A stretch of 27,077 nt of DNA from Spirochaetota bacterium (GCA_023406985.1 JAEXTK010000260.1:1-27077); one strand, 5' to 3'; positions 15,344-24,428 are shown, counted from the stretch's first letter. Numbers and translations are program-made. Notes: generated by a model not told the origin, from the sequence alone.

Positions 15344-18289
15344 TCATATCTGTTGGCGCGCCGCCAGCTCATAGAAGAAGCCCTTCCTGTCCATGAGGTC
15401 CTGATACTTACCGCTCTCCTCGATCACGCCGTTCTGCAGGACGTAGATGCGATCGGCCTTGATGACCGTGCTCAGCCGGTGCGCGATGACGATCCTCGTG
15501 ACGTTGAGGCTCTCAAGGCTTTGGCTCACCACCGCCTGGGTCCGGTTGTCGAGCGCGCTGGTCGCCTCGTCGAAGAAGAGGATGTTCGGACGGCGGACGA
15601 TGGCTCGCGCGATGACCAAGCGCTGCTTCTGGCCGCCCGATAGGGTGCCGCCGCCCGCAGGCAATTCGGTATGCATCCCCATCGGCATGTCCCGGATATC
15701 CTGCTCAAGGCCGACCAACCGGGCCGCTTCCCAGGCGTCGTCGATCGTCAACAGCGTGCTGCCGACGATGTTCTTGTAGATGCTGCCCTGCAGGATGGAG
15801 CCGTTCTGCAGTACGACGCCCATCTGCCGTCGGACGGACGAGATATCGTACGAGTCCAAATCCTTGTTGTCGAAATAGATCGATCCGCTCTCGGCCTTCT
15901 CGAACCCGAGCAGCAGACGGAGGAGCGTCGATTTCCCGGATCCGGAGCCCCCGACGAGCGCCACGAATTCGCCCTGGGCCACCTTGAGCGAGACGTCCTT
16001 CAAAATGAGCGGACCCTCCGGCTCGTAGCGGAAATCGACGTGGCTGACCTCGATGTTTCCTTTGAGGCCCGTCGCGGCGGGCTTGGAGACGAGGACCTCG
16101 GGAAGCCCGTCCAGGATGGGCCGGGCCCGCGCGTACAGGGGGATCACCTGGATGCTTTGGGTCAACGCCGTGGTCATCCCGATCAGCGCCGTCTGGAACG
16201 CGGTGAAGGAGGCCATGAACGCGAGGAAGGTTCCGGTGGAGAGTGTCGGCCTCCCCGGCCCCCCGTTCCGTATGCCGTTCATGAAGATGAGGTAGAACAG
16301 GGTCGTCACCACCAAGGGGAAGAAGGAGGTGAAGGCGGCATGGAAGTTGTCGATGAGCCCCGACTTGAAGGCCAGTTTCTTCTTTTCGATGAACTTCTTG
16401 GCCCAGACGCCGAACGCGCGCTTCTCGGAAGCGGTGATGTTGAGCTTGCCGATCCCGATCATGAATTGGAGCAGGGTTCCGGTGATGCTCCCCTGGAGGT
16501 CGGCCACCCGCTTGTCGAACCGGTATCGCAGCGCGCCGACCGCCGCCGTGACGAGGATGGAAGCGAGGCAGAACCAGAGCCCCCAGACGGCCATGGTCCC
16601 GCTATAGCGGAACAGCTGGACCAGGTAGACGAGCGAGAAGAGGAAGCTCATCAAGCTCGCCATGATCATGCCCGAAAGGATCCGCCTGATCTGGGAAATC
16701 GCGAGGGTCCGCTCCGACAGGTCGCCCGCGGTGAAATCTCTGAAGAAGGGGACCGGCAATTTGATGACCCGATCCATGACGGCGGCTTGCAGGGAGACGT
16801 CCGACTTCGTCTCCAGCCGGGTCATCGCGAATCCCTTGATGAAATCGAAGAGCCCCGCCGTCAGGAAGCTGAGCACGATGAGGAAGGTCAGTTGCCCCAT
16901 CTGGTTCTTCGCCGCTTCCGGGATGATCGTGTCGGTGAAGATCTTGGTGATCTCGGGAACGAGCAGTCCGATCAAGGTCCCGAGGAGCCCGAGGACCACG
17001 TACCGCGCGATATCGGCTTTCAGCCCTTCGGCGGTGTAGGCCAGGATATCCCGGATGCCGAGCCGCTTGTTCGGGAAGGGGAGGTAAAACATGTACGCGA
17101 TGGGCGTCAGGCCCGCGAGCGCTCCGCGATCGACGAGTCTCCGCGCCCCGGTCTCCGGGTCGATGACGAGGTAGGCGTTGCCGTTCTTGGGGATGAGCGC
17201 CACGGGCTTTCCGTTTTCGCCCGCCTCGTAGGTCGCGTCCGAATCCTCTTCATCCGCCGCGGACGCCGAGAAACCGAGGAGGGGACCGCCGTCCTCTTTC
17301 CACCATTCGCCCCGCAGCAAGACGCGCCGCACGCGGACGTTGTTGTCCTTGGCGATCTCCTCGACGCCGTTCTTCCGGGACGTATATTCCTTTCCGGGAA
17401 TCGCGGTGAGCGCGATGCCCGCCGTTTGCGCGACGAGCTTGGCGGACCCGAACAGGCCCCGGGCCTCCTCGTCGGCATACGCGGCCGTGAGGCGATCGCG
17501 CGGGCCGAGCAGGGAGCCCACCTGCTCCAACGTCGCGGCGAAGGCCCGGTCCGCGCGCCGGAATTTCTCCCGGATGCGCGCATCCTCGGCGGCGTGGCTT
17601 TCCCTTTTTTCCGCGCATAGGAGCGCCGCGGTCTTCAGGTGGTACGCGGAGAGCGTTTCCCGGAGCGTCCCCGCCCGCGCCAAGGAAGCCGTATCCAGGA
17701 TACGGAGGTCTTGATCCTCTTTGACGGATACCGTCTGTTTCTGCGTTACCGGGAAATAGGCGGTTCCCATCCAATCCCGCAGGGCGATGCCGTTGAATGC
17801 GAAGACGCCCTCGTCGGGGGCGACCCACCGCACGGACGAGGCATACAGACGCTCGTCCGCGGGATACTCCCCGCTCCCTTCCAGGAGACGATTGGTTCCC
17901 CGTTCCGATTCGTACGCGCTCCGGAGGTTCTCGGTGAGCTTCGCGATCCACTCGGCCAAGGCCGGCTCGAACGCCTCCAGGACGGCTCCGTCGGCGCACC
18001 GCCCGAAGAACGCGGTCGCCTCCATGAGGGCGATGCGGGTATTCAAGGTGCCCGCGACCAGGATGGCGGAATCGCCCGGCGCCGGCAACGCGAAGAAAAT
18101 CTCCCCCGCGCCCACGGTGGCGATGTGGTACCGGCTCCCCGTCCGGTCGCCGAGCCGCTGCGCGGCGAAGAGGAACGCCGTCCCCGACTCGACGCCGTAC
18201 ACCGTGCCGGAGTCCTCCAGGAGCAGGGTCGCGCTGTTGTCCACGGCGAGGGACTCGCGTATCGGGATCGAATCGAGCATGCTTCTCAT
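15344..18289 (-). CDS. NHLM-type bacteriocin export ABC protein without peptidase (permease/ATPase)
   Basis: A 981-aa ABC transporter resembling the second ABC protein of NHLM (nitrile-hydratase-leader microcin) systems. Residues about 1-390 are soluble and include a region (about 15-100) that looks like a cyclic-nucleotide-binding/cupin-like barrel; this part has no C39 peptidase. Residues about 400-700 hold the membrane helices. The C-terminal ATPase has Walker A VGGSGSGKST, a Q-loop region VVLQNGSILQGS, signature LSGGQKQR, Walker B ILFFDEATSALD and the H-loop AHRLST, all intact. The ATG at 18289 is chosen for the G-rich site just upstream (GGTGGGGGG) and because it starts 11 nt after the preceding ABC gene; a longer frame overlaps that gene. 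It probably pairs with the peptidase-containing transporter as a heterodimer. Confidence 0.9.
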   Translation of the reverse strand: MRSMLDSIPIRESLAVDNSATLLLEDSGTVYGVESGTAFLFAAQRLGDRTGSRYHIATVGAGEIFFALPAPGDSAILVAGTLNTRIALMEATAFFGRCADGAVLEAFEPALAEWIAKLTENLRSAYESERGTNRLLEGSGEYPADERLYASSVRWVAPDEGVFAFNGIALRDWMGTAYFPVTQKQTVSVKEDQDLRILDTASLARAGTLRETLSAYHLKTAALLCAEKRESHAAEDARIREKFRRADRAFAATLEQVGSLLGPRDRLTAAYADEEARGLFGSAKLVAQTAGIALTAIPGKEYTSRKNGVEEIAKDNNVRVRRVLLRGEWWKEDGGPLLGFSASAADEEDSDATYEAGENGKPVALIPKNGNAYLVIDPETGARRLVDRGALAGLTPIAYMFYLPFPNKRLGIRDILAYTAEGLKADIARYVVLGLLGTLIGLLVPEITKIFTDTIIPEAAKNQMGQLTFLIVLSFLTAGLFDFIKGFAMTRLETKSDVSLQAAVMDRVIKLPVPFFRDFTAGDLSERTLAISQIRRILSGMIMASLMSFLFSLVYLVQLFRYSGTMAVWGLWFCLASILVTAAVGALRYRFDKRVADLQGSITGTLLQFMIGIGKLNITASEKRAFGVWAKKFIEKKKLAFKSGLIDNFHAAFTSFFPLVVTTLFYLIFMNGIRNGGPGRPTLSTGTFLAFMASFTAFQTALIGMTTALTQSIQVIPLYARARPILDGLPEVLVSKPAATGLKGNIEVSHVDFRYEPEGPLILKDVSLKVAQGEFVALVGGSGSGKSTLLRLLLGFEKAESGSIYFDNKDLDSYDISSVRRQMGVVLQNGSILQGSIYKNIVGSTLLTIDDAWEAARLVGLEQDIRDMPMGMHTELPAGGGTLSGGQKQRLVIARAIVRRPNILFFDEATSALDNRTQAVVSQSLESLNVTRIVIAHRLSTVIKADRIYVLQNGVIEESGKYQDLMDRKGFFYELAARQQI

Positions 18290-18300
18290 AGCCCCCCACC

Positions 18301-20532
18301 CTACATGGTCCTGACCAGGTCCTGGTATTTGCCTTCCTGGTTGATGAGCGCCTCGTGCGTTCCCCGCTGTACGATGGCCCCGCGATCCAGGACGATGATC
18401 TCGTCGCAATCCCGGATGGTGCTCAGCCGATGCGCCACGATGATGCAGGTGCACCCCCTCCGTCGCACGTTGTCGTCGATGGTTTTCTCGGTGACCGGAT
18501 CGAGGGCGCTCGTCGCCTCGTCCATGACGAGGACCCGCGGGTTGCAGGTCAGCGCCCGCGCGATCTCCAAGCGTTGCCGCTGCCCCCCGCTGAAATTGGT
18601 GCCGCCTTCCTCCACGGGCGCGAGGTAGCCGCCCGGACGCTGGGCGATCACCTCGTGGATGCAGGCGTCCTTGGCCGCCTGGATGTAGTCCTCTTCCGGA
18701 ATCGTCGTGTCCCACATGGTGAGGTTGTCCTTGATGGTCCCCGCGAACATGAAGATTTCTTGGTCCACCATCGCGAACGAACTGGAAAATCGCTTCTTTT
18801 CCATAGCCGCGAGCGGCCGGAAATCGTAGAGGATCTCCCCCTCCCAGGGTTGGTAGAGGGAACTCGCGAGCTTGGCGACCGTCGACTTGCCGGACCCGGA
18901 CCCGCCGACCAGGGCCACGCGGGAGCCCGGCTGCAACTCCAAGTCGAAGCCGGAGAGCAAGGGAGGCTCCAGGATGTTGTAGCCGAAGGACACGCCGCGC
19001 AGCGAAACGAACCCCTCGAGCTTGACGGGGGATCCGCCGTTCCCCTCCTCCCGTTCCTCTTCCTCTTTCTTCCCGCCCTCGTCCGGGAAATCTTCCTTGA
19101 AGCGTTTCGTGGCGCCGTAAGCCATGACGTCGTCGAGGCGCTGCATGTCGGCCTGTCCGGTCTGCAGGTCGCTCCCGAGGTTCATCAGGGCGCCGACCGG
19201 GGCGATGAAGCTGCCCATGAGCCCTTGGAACGCCGCCAACATGCCCATCGTCAGGTTACCGTTCATGACGCGGAGCGCGCCCACGGACAGGACCGCGACG
19301 GTCAGGATCTTGGAAAGGAAGGCCGGAATGGCGGTGGTGATCTGGGCGATGACCGCCATATCCTGCTGTTCCTTGATGAGCTTCGCCTGTTGCCCCGACC
19401 ACTGCACGAAGAAATCGTTTTCCGAACCGGAAGCCTTGAGCGTTTCGATCATGCCGATTCCCGACATGCTGATGCCGTACAGCTTTCCGTATTCCTGCTG
19501 GATCTTCTGGCTCCCGACGATCCGTTTCTCGTTGATGACGCGCAGCACCGCCAGGTCCGCGGCCACCACCGCGACGCACATCAGGGTCAGGATCAGGTCG
19601 TATTGGAGCATCAGCAACGCGTAGAAGACGATGGAGAAGATGTTGATCGCCGTAACCGCGAGCTTTTGGGAAAGCAACTCGGCCACCTTGTCGTTGACCT
19701 GCATCCGGTTCGCGATCTCGCCGGGCATCCGTTGGGAAAAGAAGGCCATCGGGAGTTTGAAGACGTGGGCCAGGAATTTCGAGGAGGAGGCGAGCGCCAG
19801 TTTCGTCTGATAACGGAGCAGGTACGCTTCCTGCAGCCAGGTCAGGCCGCACTTCACGATCGCGGTGCCGAACATGGCGACGACGAGCGGCTTGAAGAAA
19901 CCGACCATGCCGTTGATCAGGACCTTGTCCACGAAGAAGCGCGTGAACGTCGGAATGACGATGCCCGGCAGGATCAGGAAGAGCCCCGTCAGCACGACGT
20001 AGGCGAGTACGGATTCCGACCCGCGGACCCGGGAGCGGATCATCGGCAGGATGCTCGGCTTCTGGCCGCCCCGCTTGAAGGCTTCGGTCGGCGCGAATTC
20101 CAGGATGACGCCCGTAAAGGACTGGTCGAAGTCCTCCCACGAGATGACCTTCTTGCCGTGCGCGGGATCGTTGATATAGACCTTGCGTCCCTTGATGCCT
20201 TCGAGCACGACGAAATGGTTGAAATTCCAGAAGATGATCGCGGGGAATACCACGTTCCGCAAGCCGTCGATATCCCGTTGGTACCCTTTGGCCTCCAGCC
20301 CGAATTTCCTCGCGGCCTTGATGACGTTGATGGCCTTGGACCCGTCCCGCGATACGCCGCATTCCACCCGCAAGCGCTCCAGGGGGACGTATCGCTTGTA
20401 GTACCCCAAGATCATGGCCAGGGAGGCGGCCCCGCATTCGAGCGCCTCCATCTGGAGCACCGTCGGCGTATTCGCCCGCGGCTTGAATCCCGCGCGCTCT
20501 TCCCGCGGCTCCGCGGTAGGTCGGTCGGACAT
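18301..20532 (-). CDS. NHLM-type peptidase-containing ABC transporter (PCAT)
   Basis: A 743-aa inner-membrane exporter that would trim a leader peptide at a double-Gly-type site and move the product out. Seen: an N-terminal C39 peptidase with oxyanion Gln27, catalytic Cys33 (QMEALECGAASLAM), His106 (NFNHFVVLEG) and Asp122 (NDPAHG), all intact; a TM domain about 165-440; and an ATPase with Walker A VGGSGSGKST, signature FSGGQRQRLE, Walker B VLVMDEATSALDP and AHRLST. The start is ATG at 20532, sharing one base with the HlyD stop (TGATG), with AAGGGG 6 nt upstream. An acidic insert DEGGKKEEEEREEG lies just before the ATPase. An active peptidase implies a substrate with a cleavable leader, yet none is encoded in this operon. 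Confidence 0.94.
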   Translation of the reverse strand: MSDRPTAEPREERAGFKPRANTPTVLQMEALECGAASLAMILGYYKRYVPLERLRVECGVSRDGSKAINVIKAARKFGLEAKGYQRDIDGLRNVVFPAIIFWNFNHFVVLEGIKGRKVYINDPAHGKKVISWEDFDQSFTGVILEFAPTEAFKRGGQKPSILPMIRSRVRGSESVLAYVVLTGLFLILPGIVIPTFTRFFVDKVLINGMVGFFKPLVVAMFGTAIVKCGLTWLQEAYLLRYQTKLALASSSKFLAHVFKLPMAFFSQRMPGEIANRMQVNDKVAELLSQKLAVTAINIFSIVFYALLMLQYDLILTLMCVAVVAADLAVLRVINEKRIVGSQKIQQEYGKLYGISMSGIGMIETLKASGSENDFFVQWSGQQAKLIKEQQDMAVIAQITTAIPAFLSKILTVAVLSVGALRVMNGNLTMGMLAAFQGLMGSFIAPVGALMNLGSDLQTGQADMQRLDDVMAYGATKRFKEDFPDEGGKKEEEEREEGNGGSPVKLEGFVSLRGVSFGYNILEPPLLSGFDLELQPGSRVALVGGSGSGKSTVAKLASSLYQPWEGEILYDFRPLAAMEKKRFSSSFAMVDQEIFMFAGTIKDNLTMWDTTIPEEDYIQAAKDACIHEVIAQRPGGYLAPVEEGGTNFSGGQRQRLEIARALTCNPRVLVMDEATSALDPVTEKTIDDNVRRRGCTCIIVAHRLSTIRDCDEIIVLDRGAIVQRGTHEALINQEGKYQDLVRTM

Positions 20533-21827
20533 CACGGCCCCTTCGTCGACGCGATCGAATCCTCGCCGACGCCGAAGAATCGCCGCTTGATGAGCGGGAT
20601 CAGGAGCGAGATCGGCCGCTGGGTCCGGACGGTCACGAACGCGGTGCACAGGATTCCGGAATCGATGCGCATGTCGGGCCCCCGCGAGGAGGACCATTTA
20701 TATCCGGAGGGCGTCCGCGGATCGGGGATGATATCGGCTTTCACCTCGATCGGTACGCCGATCTTGGTGAAGCTCGACAAGAGGCCCGGGTGATGGAAGG
20801 TGTTCTGGATGTACTGGCTCGTCACCGGAAAATCCGAAACCTCGGTGACGATGCCGAGGATATACCCGTATTCTTCCTGCTTCACCGTGGACGGGCTGAT
20901 CGCGATGTTCATGCCGCGCCGGATCTTCTTCCCGTCCTCCGCGTTGAAATAGACCACGCCCCGGAACGTCTTGAGGCTCGATTCCTCCGGCTCGACGATG
21001 GCGATGGCGGTGCCCTGGCTCACGTAGTCGCCCTTGTTGACGCTGACCTCGAACACGAGGCCGGTGACGTTGGAGACGACCTTGGTTTGATTCCGGTAGC
21101 TTATCTGCAGAATTTCGATGTTCTTCCGCGCTTCCTCCACGCGCTGCTCGAGGGCCAGGAGCTGCTTCCGGTTTTCCCCGGAGACCTGGAGTTTGCTCAC
21201 GTTGAGGTCCGCCAACCGGATCTCGACCTCCTGGAGCTGCGCGTCCAGGGAGTTCAGCTCGCTCTTCGCGGCGAGCAGCTGCTGATTCGTGACGAGGCCC
21301 TCGTCGAAGAGACCCTGGAGGTTCTCCACGTTCTCCGCGACCGCGTTCCGCTGCTTGATGAACCGCAGCCGTTGGAGTTCCAGGCTCGACTTGCTCGTGC
21401 TCAATTTCTTCTCGGTCAGCGCGAGGTTGCCCGTCGAGTACTCCAGGACGCTCCGGTATTCCTCCTGGAGGTCCTCCAGGTTCTGCGTGGCCATCTGCAG
21501 TTGATCCAGGAGATCGTCGCGCTGGATCCGGGCGACGATCTGGCCGCTCTTCACCCGGTCCCCGTTCTTGACGAAGACGTTCTTCACCATGCCGCCCGCC
21601 GGGGAGTTGATGCCGAACACGTGTCCCGCGGACATCAGGACGCCCTTGCCGATCACCCGCTCCGGGATGGTCCCGATCACGCCCCACGCGCACACCGTCG
21701 CCAAGAGCAGGCCGACGCCGATCAAGGCCACCCAGCCCCGCGGCTGGATGACCGTTATGGCGTGGTCGAGCTCCTCGGGCGACGACAATCTCGCGAGCGC
21801 CGCTTTCCTGAACAATTCCTTTTCCAC
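20532..21827 (-). CDS. HlyD-family periplasmic adaptor, NHLM secretion protein type
   Basis: A 431-aa membrane fusion protein linking the ABC exporter to TolC. Seen: a short cytosolic N-terminus, one membrane helix (about 32-51), half of a biotinyl-lipoyl domain (SPAGGMVKNVFVKNGDRV, 75-92), a long periplasmic alpha-hairpin of heptad character (about 100-250), the second half-motif (VFEVSVNKGDYVSQGTAIAI), then a beta domain. The overall layout and C-terminal part resemble the NHLM bacteriocin secretion subgroup. The GTG start at 21827 is supported by AAGGAAG 6 nt upstream; the TolC stop is 14 nt before. Its stop shares a base with the PCAT start, so synthesis of the two is coupled. Confidence 0.92.
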   Translation of the reverse strand: MEKELFRKAALARLSSPEELDHAITVIQPRGWVALIGVGLLLATVCAWGVIGTIPERVIGKGVLMSAGHVFGINSPAGGMVKNVFVKNGDRVKSGQIVARIQRDDLLDQLQMATQNLEDLQEEYRSVLEYSTGNLALTEKKLSTSKSSLELQRLRFIKQRNAVAENVENLQGLFDEGLVTNQQLLAAKSELNSLDAQLQEVEIRLADLNVSKLQVSGENRKQLLALEQRVEEARKNIEILQISYRNQTKVVSNVTGLVFEVSVNKGDYVSQGTAIAIVEPEESSLKTFRGVVYFNAEDGKKIRRGMNIAISPSTVKQEEYGYILGIVTEVSDFPVTSQYIQNTFHHPGLLSSFTKIGVPIEVKADIIPDPRTPSGYKWSSSRGPDMRIDSGILCTAFVTVRTQRPISLLIPLIKRRFFGVGEDSIASTKGP

Positions 21828-21841
21828 GTCGACTTCCTTTC

Positions 21842-23449
21842 TCAGTCCGCGAGCTCGGGCATCCGGTAAAGCCGTTCTATGGAGAAATCGTTGCGCCGCG
21901 CGTCGTCTATGCCGACGAGCGACCCGACGTAGTACTTGAGGTTGAGGACCGTCGTCAGATAGGCGCGAAAACTCGCGTAGAATTGGGACCTCACCATGAC
22001 GTACTGCTCTTCCAGGCCGTACAGGTCGTCCACGGTGATGAGGCCCGCGTCGAACCGTTTCTGCTCGCCCTCGATCAGGGACGCATGGAGTCTGACTACC
22101 TCGAGCGCGTTCCGCAGGGCATCCAGATAGTCCGCGTAGTTCGCGAACGCCTGCCGGGTCCCGATGATCGCGTTGCGGATACCGGCGTCCAGGTTCAGCG
22201 CGGCCTGCCGATGCTGGGCGACGCAGGCATCGTAGGTTCCGGTCTTGTTGTTGGGCACGGACAGGTTGAAGAGCACGCCCACCGAATAATCGAGGCCGCG
22301 CACGTTCTCCGTGAACGCCGCGACGGAGCTATAGGCCGCGTCGTCGTAGACCGTTCCCCGGTACCCCGCGGAGGCGAAGACCTCGATATCCGGCCGGGAG
22401 GCGATCCCGGCCGCCGCCATCCGGGTCTCGGCGATGTCGACCTGCTTTTGGAGGGCCTTGATGCTCGGCCTATCGAGGACCGCCCGCCGGACGCGCCCGT
22501 CCTCCCAGGCGACGAGCTTCGCGGCGTCGGCCACGACGAGACCTTCGGGGAAGACGTCGGCGGGAGGGGCGGGTTCCGCGACCCGGTCCGCGGGCAGCCC
22601 CATGAGCCGGGCGAGGGCGACGAAGGCGGTCTGGAGCGCGGCTTTCGCCAGGATGATGTCCGTGTCTTTCCTGGCTATGTTGGCCTTCATCCAAATCGTT
22701 TCCGTCTTGGACGCGACGCCGGCGGCGACCATCGCGGCGAGGTTCTTCTCGCGCGAGCGCAAGCGGGAGGCGCTCTCCTCAAGGGCGCGGTGCTGCATGA
22801 ACGCGACCGCGTAGTTCCAATACGCGTCGGCGACGTCCAGTATCGTCGCGCCGATCAGGTCCTCGAGCTCCAGCTCCTGCTGCTCGAGGTAGAAGCCCGC
22901 CGCCGCGATGTTCTTGGCGGCGAGCGAATCGTCGAAGGCCTTCAGGATGGGCAGCGAGAGCTCCACGTCCGCGCCGGCGTAGGTGCGGGCCGCCGGGTCG
23001 AAGGCGTATTCCCGGCCGACGGGTATCGACCCCTTCGCCACGCCGTACTTCTCGTTCGTACGATCCGAGACGAGGGAGACCTTCGCGTCCAGCCCGAATT
23101 TGAAGAGCTTCTCCACCCACAGGCGGGAGGACAGGCTTTGCGCCGTGTCTCCGTCCAACAGGATGGTATCGGAAGCGGCGCTGTTCTCGACGTCATCCTC
23201 GTCGATCGGCGTGACGGTCCGGTCCAGGGCCAGGCGGGCCCCCACGGCGGCGTCCAAGGGGGCCACGGTTTCCTTGAGCCGCCCGCGCGCGATCGCCACG
23301 GCCTGGCCCTTGGCTTGGATCGCCTCGTTGTTCTTGAGGGCGTACTCGATCGAACTCCGGAGGGTGACGCCCTCCTCCGCCGACGCGACGGCCGCGCAAC
23401 AGAAGAACGCGGCATACAGCCATCTTTTGACGTCGCATATTTTCATCAT
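21842..23449 (-). CDS. TolC-family outer-membrane efflux protein
   Basis: A 535-aa protein with a Sec signal peptide (MMKICDVKRWLYAAFFC, cut near ASA before EEGV), so the mature protein starts at about residue 25. It has the two-fold repeated helical pattern of TolC/OEP proteins: TLRSSIEYALKNNEAIQA at the N-terminus, DVADAYWNYAVA, RSREKNLAAMVAAGVASK, then in the second repeat QKQVDIAETRMAAAGIASRPDIEVFASAGYRG and near the end FDAGLITVDDLYGLEEQYV. It forms the outer-membrane exit duct of the exporter. It is the first gene of the operon, about 220 nt after the predicted transcription start. Either of the two adjacent ATGs (23449 or 23446) could be used; the ribosome binding site is only a G-run. 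Confidence 0.93.
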   Translation of the reverse strand: MMKICDVKRWLYAAFFCCAAVASAEEGVTLRSSIEYALKNNEAIQAKGQAVAIARGRLKETVAPLDAAVGARLALDRTVTPIDEDDVENSAASDTILLDGDTAQSLSSRLWVEKLFKFGLDAKVSLVSDRTNEKYGVAKGSIPVGREYAFDPAARTYAGADVELSLPILKAFDDSLAAKNIAAAGFYLEQQELELEDLIGATILDVADAYWNYAVAFMQHRALEESASRLRSREKNLAAMVAAGVASKTETIWMKANIARKDTDIILAKAALQTAFVALARLMGLPADRVAEPAPPADVFPEGLVVADAAKLVAWEDGRVRRAVLDRPSIKALQKQVDIAETRMAAAGIASRPDIEVFASAGYRGTVYDDAAYSSVAAFTENVRGLDYSVGVLFNLSVPNNKTGTYDACVAQHRQAALNLDAGIRNAIIGTRQAFANYADYLDALRNALEVVRLHASLIEGEQKRFDAGLITVDDLYGLEEQYVMVRSQFYASFRAYLTTVLNLKYYVGSLVGIDDARRNDFSIERLYRMPELAD

Positions 23450-23678
23450 GGCGCCCCCGGACGCGCGGCTACGCTCGGAGAATCCCTGCCATGGCGTTTC
23501 GGGGCGGGGCGACGCGCCGCGCGTTATCGGTTCGGCGTAGGATCAGTCGGTGCGGTTACGGCGGTGATGATCGTTCGACGTCGTTGAAACAGTGCTCGAC
23601 GGTTCCGCTGTACGGAGATGAAGGCCGGGATCTCGGTTGTTTTTACGTATGGAGTAGGTACATTCGATAATTAAACAG
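23450..23678 (-). other. Long 5' leader of the export operon
   Basis: About 220 nt lie between the predicted transcription start and the TolC ATG. On the - strand I see two tiny ORFs, a 6-codon one beginning at 23663 (MYLLHT) close to the predicted start and a 7-codon one beginning at 23492 (MAGILRA), but no GG-type leader peptide. I found no strong hairpin or riboswitch I can name. The opposite strand carries a 59-codon ORF (23491-23670) with weak coding character. A regulatory leader is possible but unproven. Confidence 0.4.
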
Positions 23679-23707
23679 AGAATACGCCCGTTGCCGTACG
23701 GCGTCAA
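23679..23707 (-). promoter_or_regulatory. Predicted sigma70-type promoter of the export operon
   Basis: Reading the - strand, TTGACG (23707-23702) is followed by a 17-nt spacer and TATTCT (23684-23679): five and four matches to the -35 and -10 consensus at ideal spacing. It lies just after the stop of the upstream SRPBCC gene and is the only good promoter match I found before TolC. Transcription would start near 23672. Confidence 0.6.
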
Positions 23708-23713
23708 GTTCGC

Positions 23714-24424
23714 CTATTCCATTCCCGCGGAGGAACGCGTGACGGTCGATGAGCGCCGATACGCCTCTTGGTAGACCGCGTCGATGGATCGGCCGAGCTC
23801 CTTGGCGGCGACCGCGCGCATGATGGGCTCCTGCAGGGGGAATTTCTTCCGGACCACGCCGTGGTTGCGGTGGGTGACCCGGGTTCCGCGTTGCCCCTCC
23901 GCGTCCACGTACGATTCCAAGGTCCACGAGCCGGCCGAGGCGCCGACGCTCCCGTCGGTGCCGGCGAGGTTCCAGGACAGGTTCCAGGATCCGCTCTGGC
24001 GATCCTCCGCGATCACGAGGGCCAAATCATACTCCGTGGGGTACCGATATCCGAGGATGGCGATCTCGTAGCGCTGCCGAATGGTGGCGCACGACCGGTC
24101 CCGGCTCAGGACCGTCGTCCGCACGAGGCGGGGCAGGAAGCGGGGATACGCCTCGAAATCCTCGAGGACGGCCTTGAACGCCCCGAGCGGGAGGGGATAG
24201 GCGCGCACGAGTTCCGTGTCGCTGCGGATCCAGGATCCCCCGCCCTCCGTCGATTCCGTCAGGATGGAGATCGTGGTCGATGCGCCGTCCGCGCCGTCGG
24301 CGAACGCGGGGCGCGGAGCGCCCAGGGAGGAGAGTCCCCCGAGGACGAGCGCCAGGAAAAGGAAACGGCTCCGGACGAGGGACGGGCTGCGGGAAGAAGC
24401 GCGCGCGGTCATAATACCTGACAT
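23714..24424 (-). CDS. Secreted SRPBCC/START-like protein (copy 1)
   Basis: A 236-aa protein with a Sec signal peptide: basic n-region, hydrophobic FLFLALVLGGLSSLG, cut near AFA. The mature part is SRPBCC-like (the Bet v 1/START/polyketide-cyclase fold that binds lipids or other hydrophobic ligands): RAYPLPLGAFKAVLEDFEAYPRF, ATIRQRYEIAILGYRYPT, WNLSWNLAGTDGSVGASAGSW, GTRVTHRNHGVVRKKFPL. It is a clear paralogue of the following gene. The start is uncertain: ATG at 24424 has no clear ribosome site, and ATG at 24412 has an AGG 4 nt upstream; both keep the signal peptide. The ligand is unknown. It ends 7 nt before the -35 of the export operon promoter, so it is probably a separate unit. Confidence 0.78.
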   Translation of the reverse strand: MSGIMTARASSRSPSLVRSRFLFLALVLGGLSSLGAPRPAFADGADGASTTISILTESTEGGGSWIRSDTELVRAYPLPLGAFKAVLEDFEAYPRFLPRLVRTTVLSRDRSCATIRQRYEIAILGYRYPTEYDLALVIAEDRQSGSWNLSWNLAGTDGSVGASAGSWTLESYVDAEGQRGTRVTHRNHGVVRKKFPLQEPIMRAVAAKELGRSIDAVYQEAYRRSSTVTRSSAGME

Positions 24425-24428
24425 GATA

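Noticed and set aside
15671..17620. 649-codon + strand frame opposite the second ABC protein
   Set aside because: Same reason: antisense to membrane and ATPase segments that are clearly coding.
18355..20793. 812-codon + strand frame opposite the PCAT gene
   Set aside because: Shadow of a gene with complete C39 and ABC motifs; product is rich in Arg/His/Asp with no domain.
23491..23670. 59-codon + strand ORF as a RiPP precursor gene
   Set aside because: It lies antisense to the export operon leader, codon third positions look unlike the local genes, and no recognisable NHLP-type leader is present. Kept only as a candidate to test.
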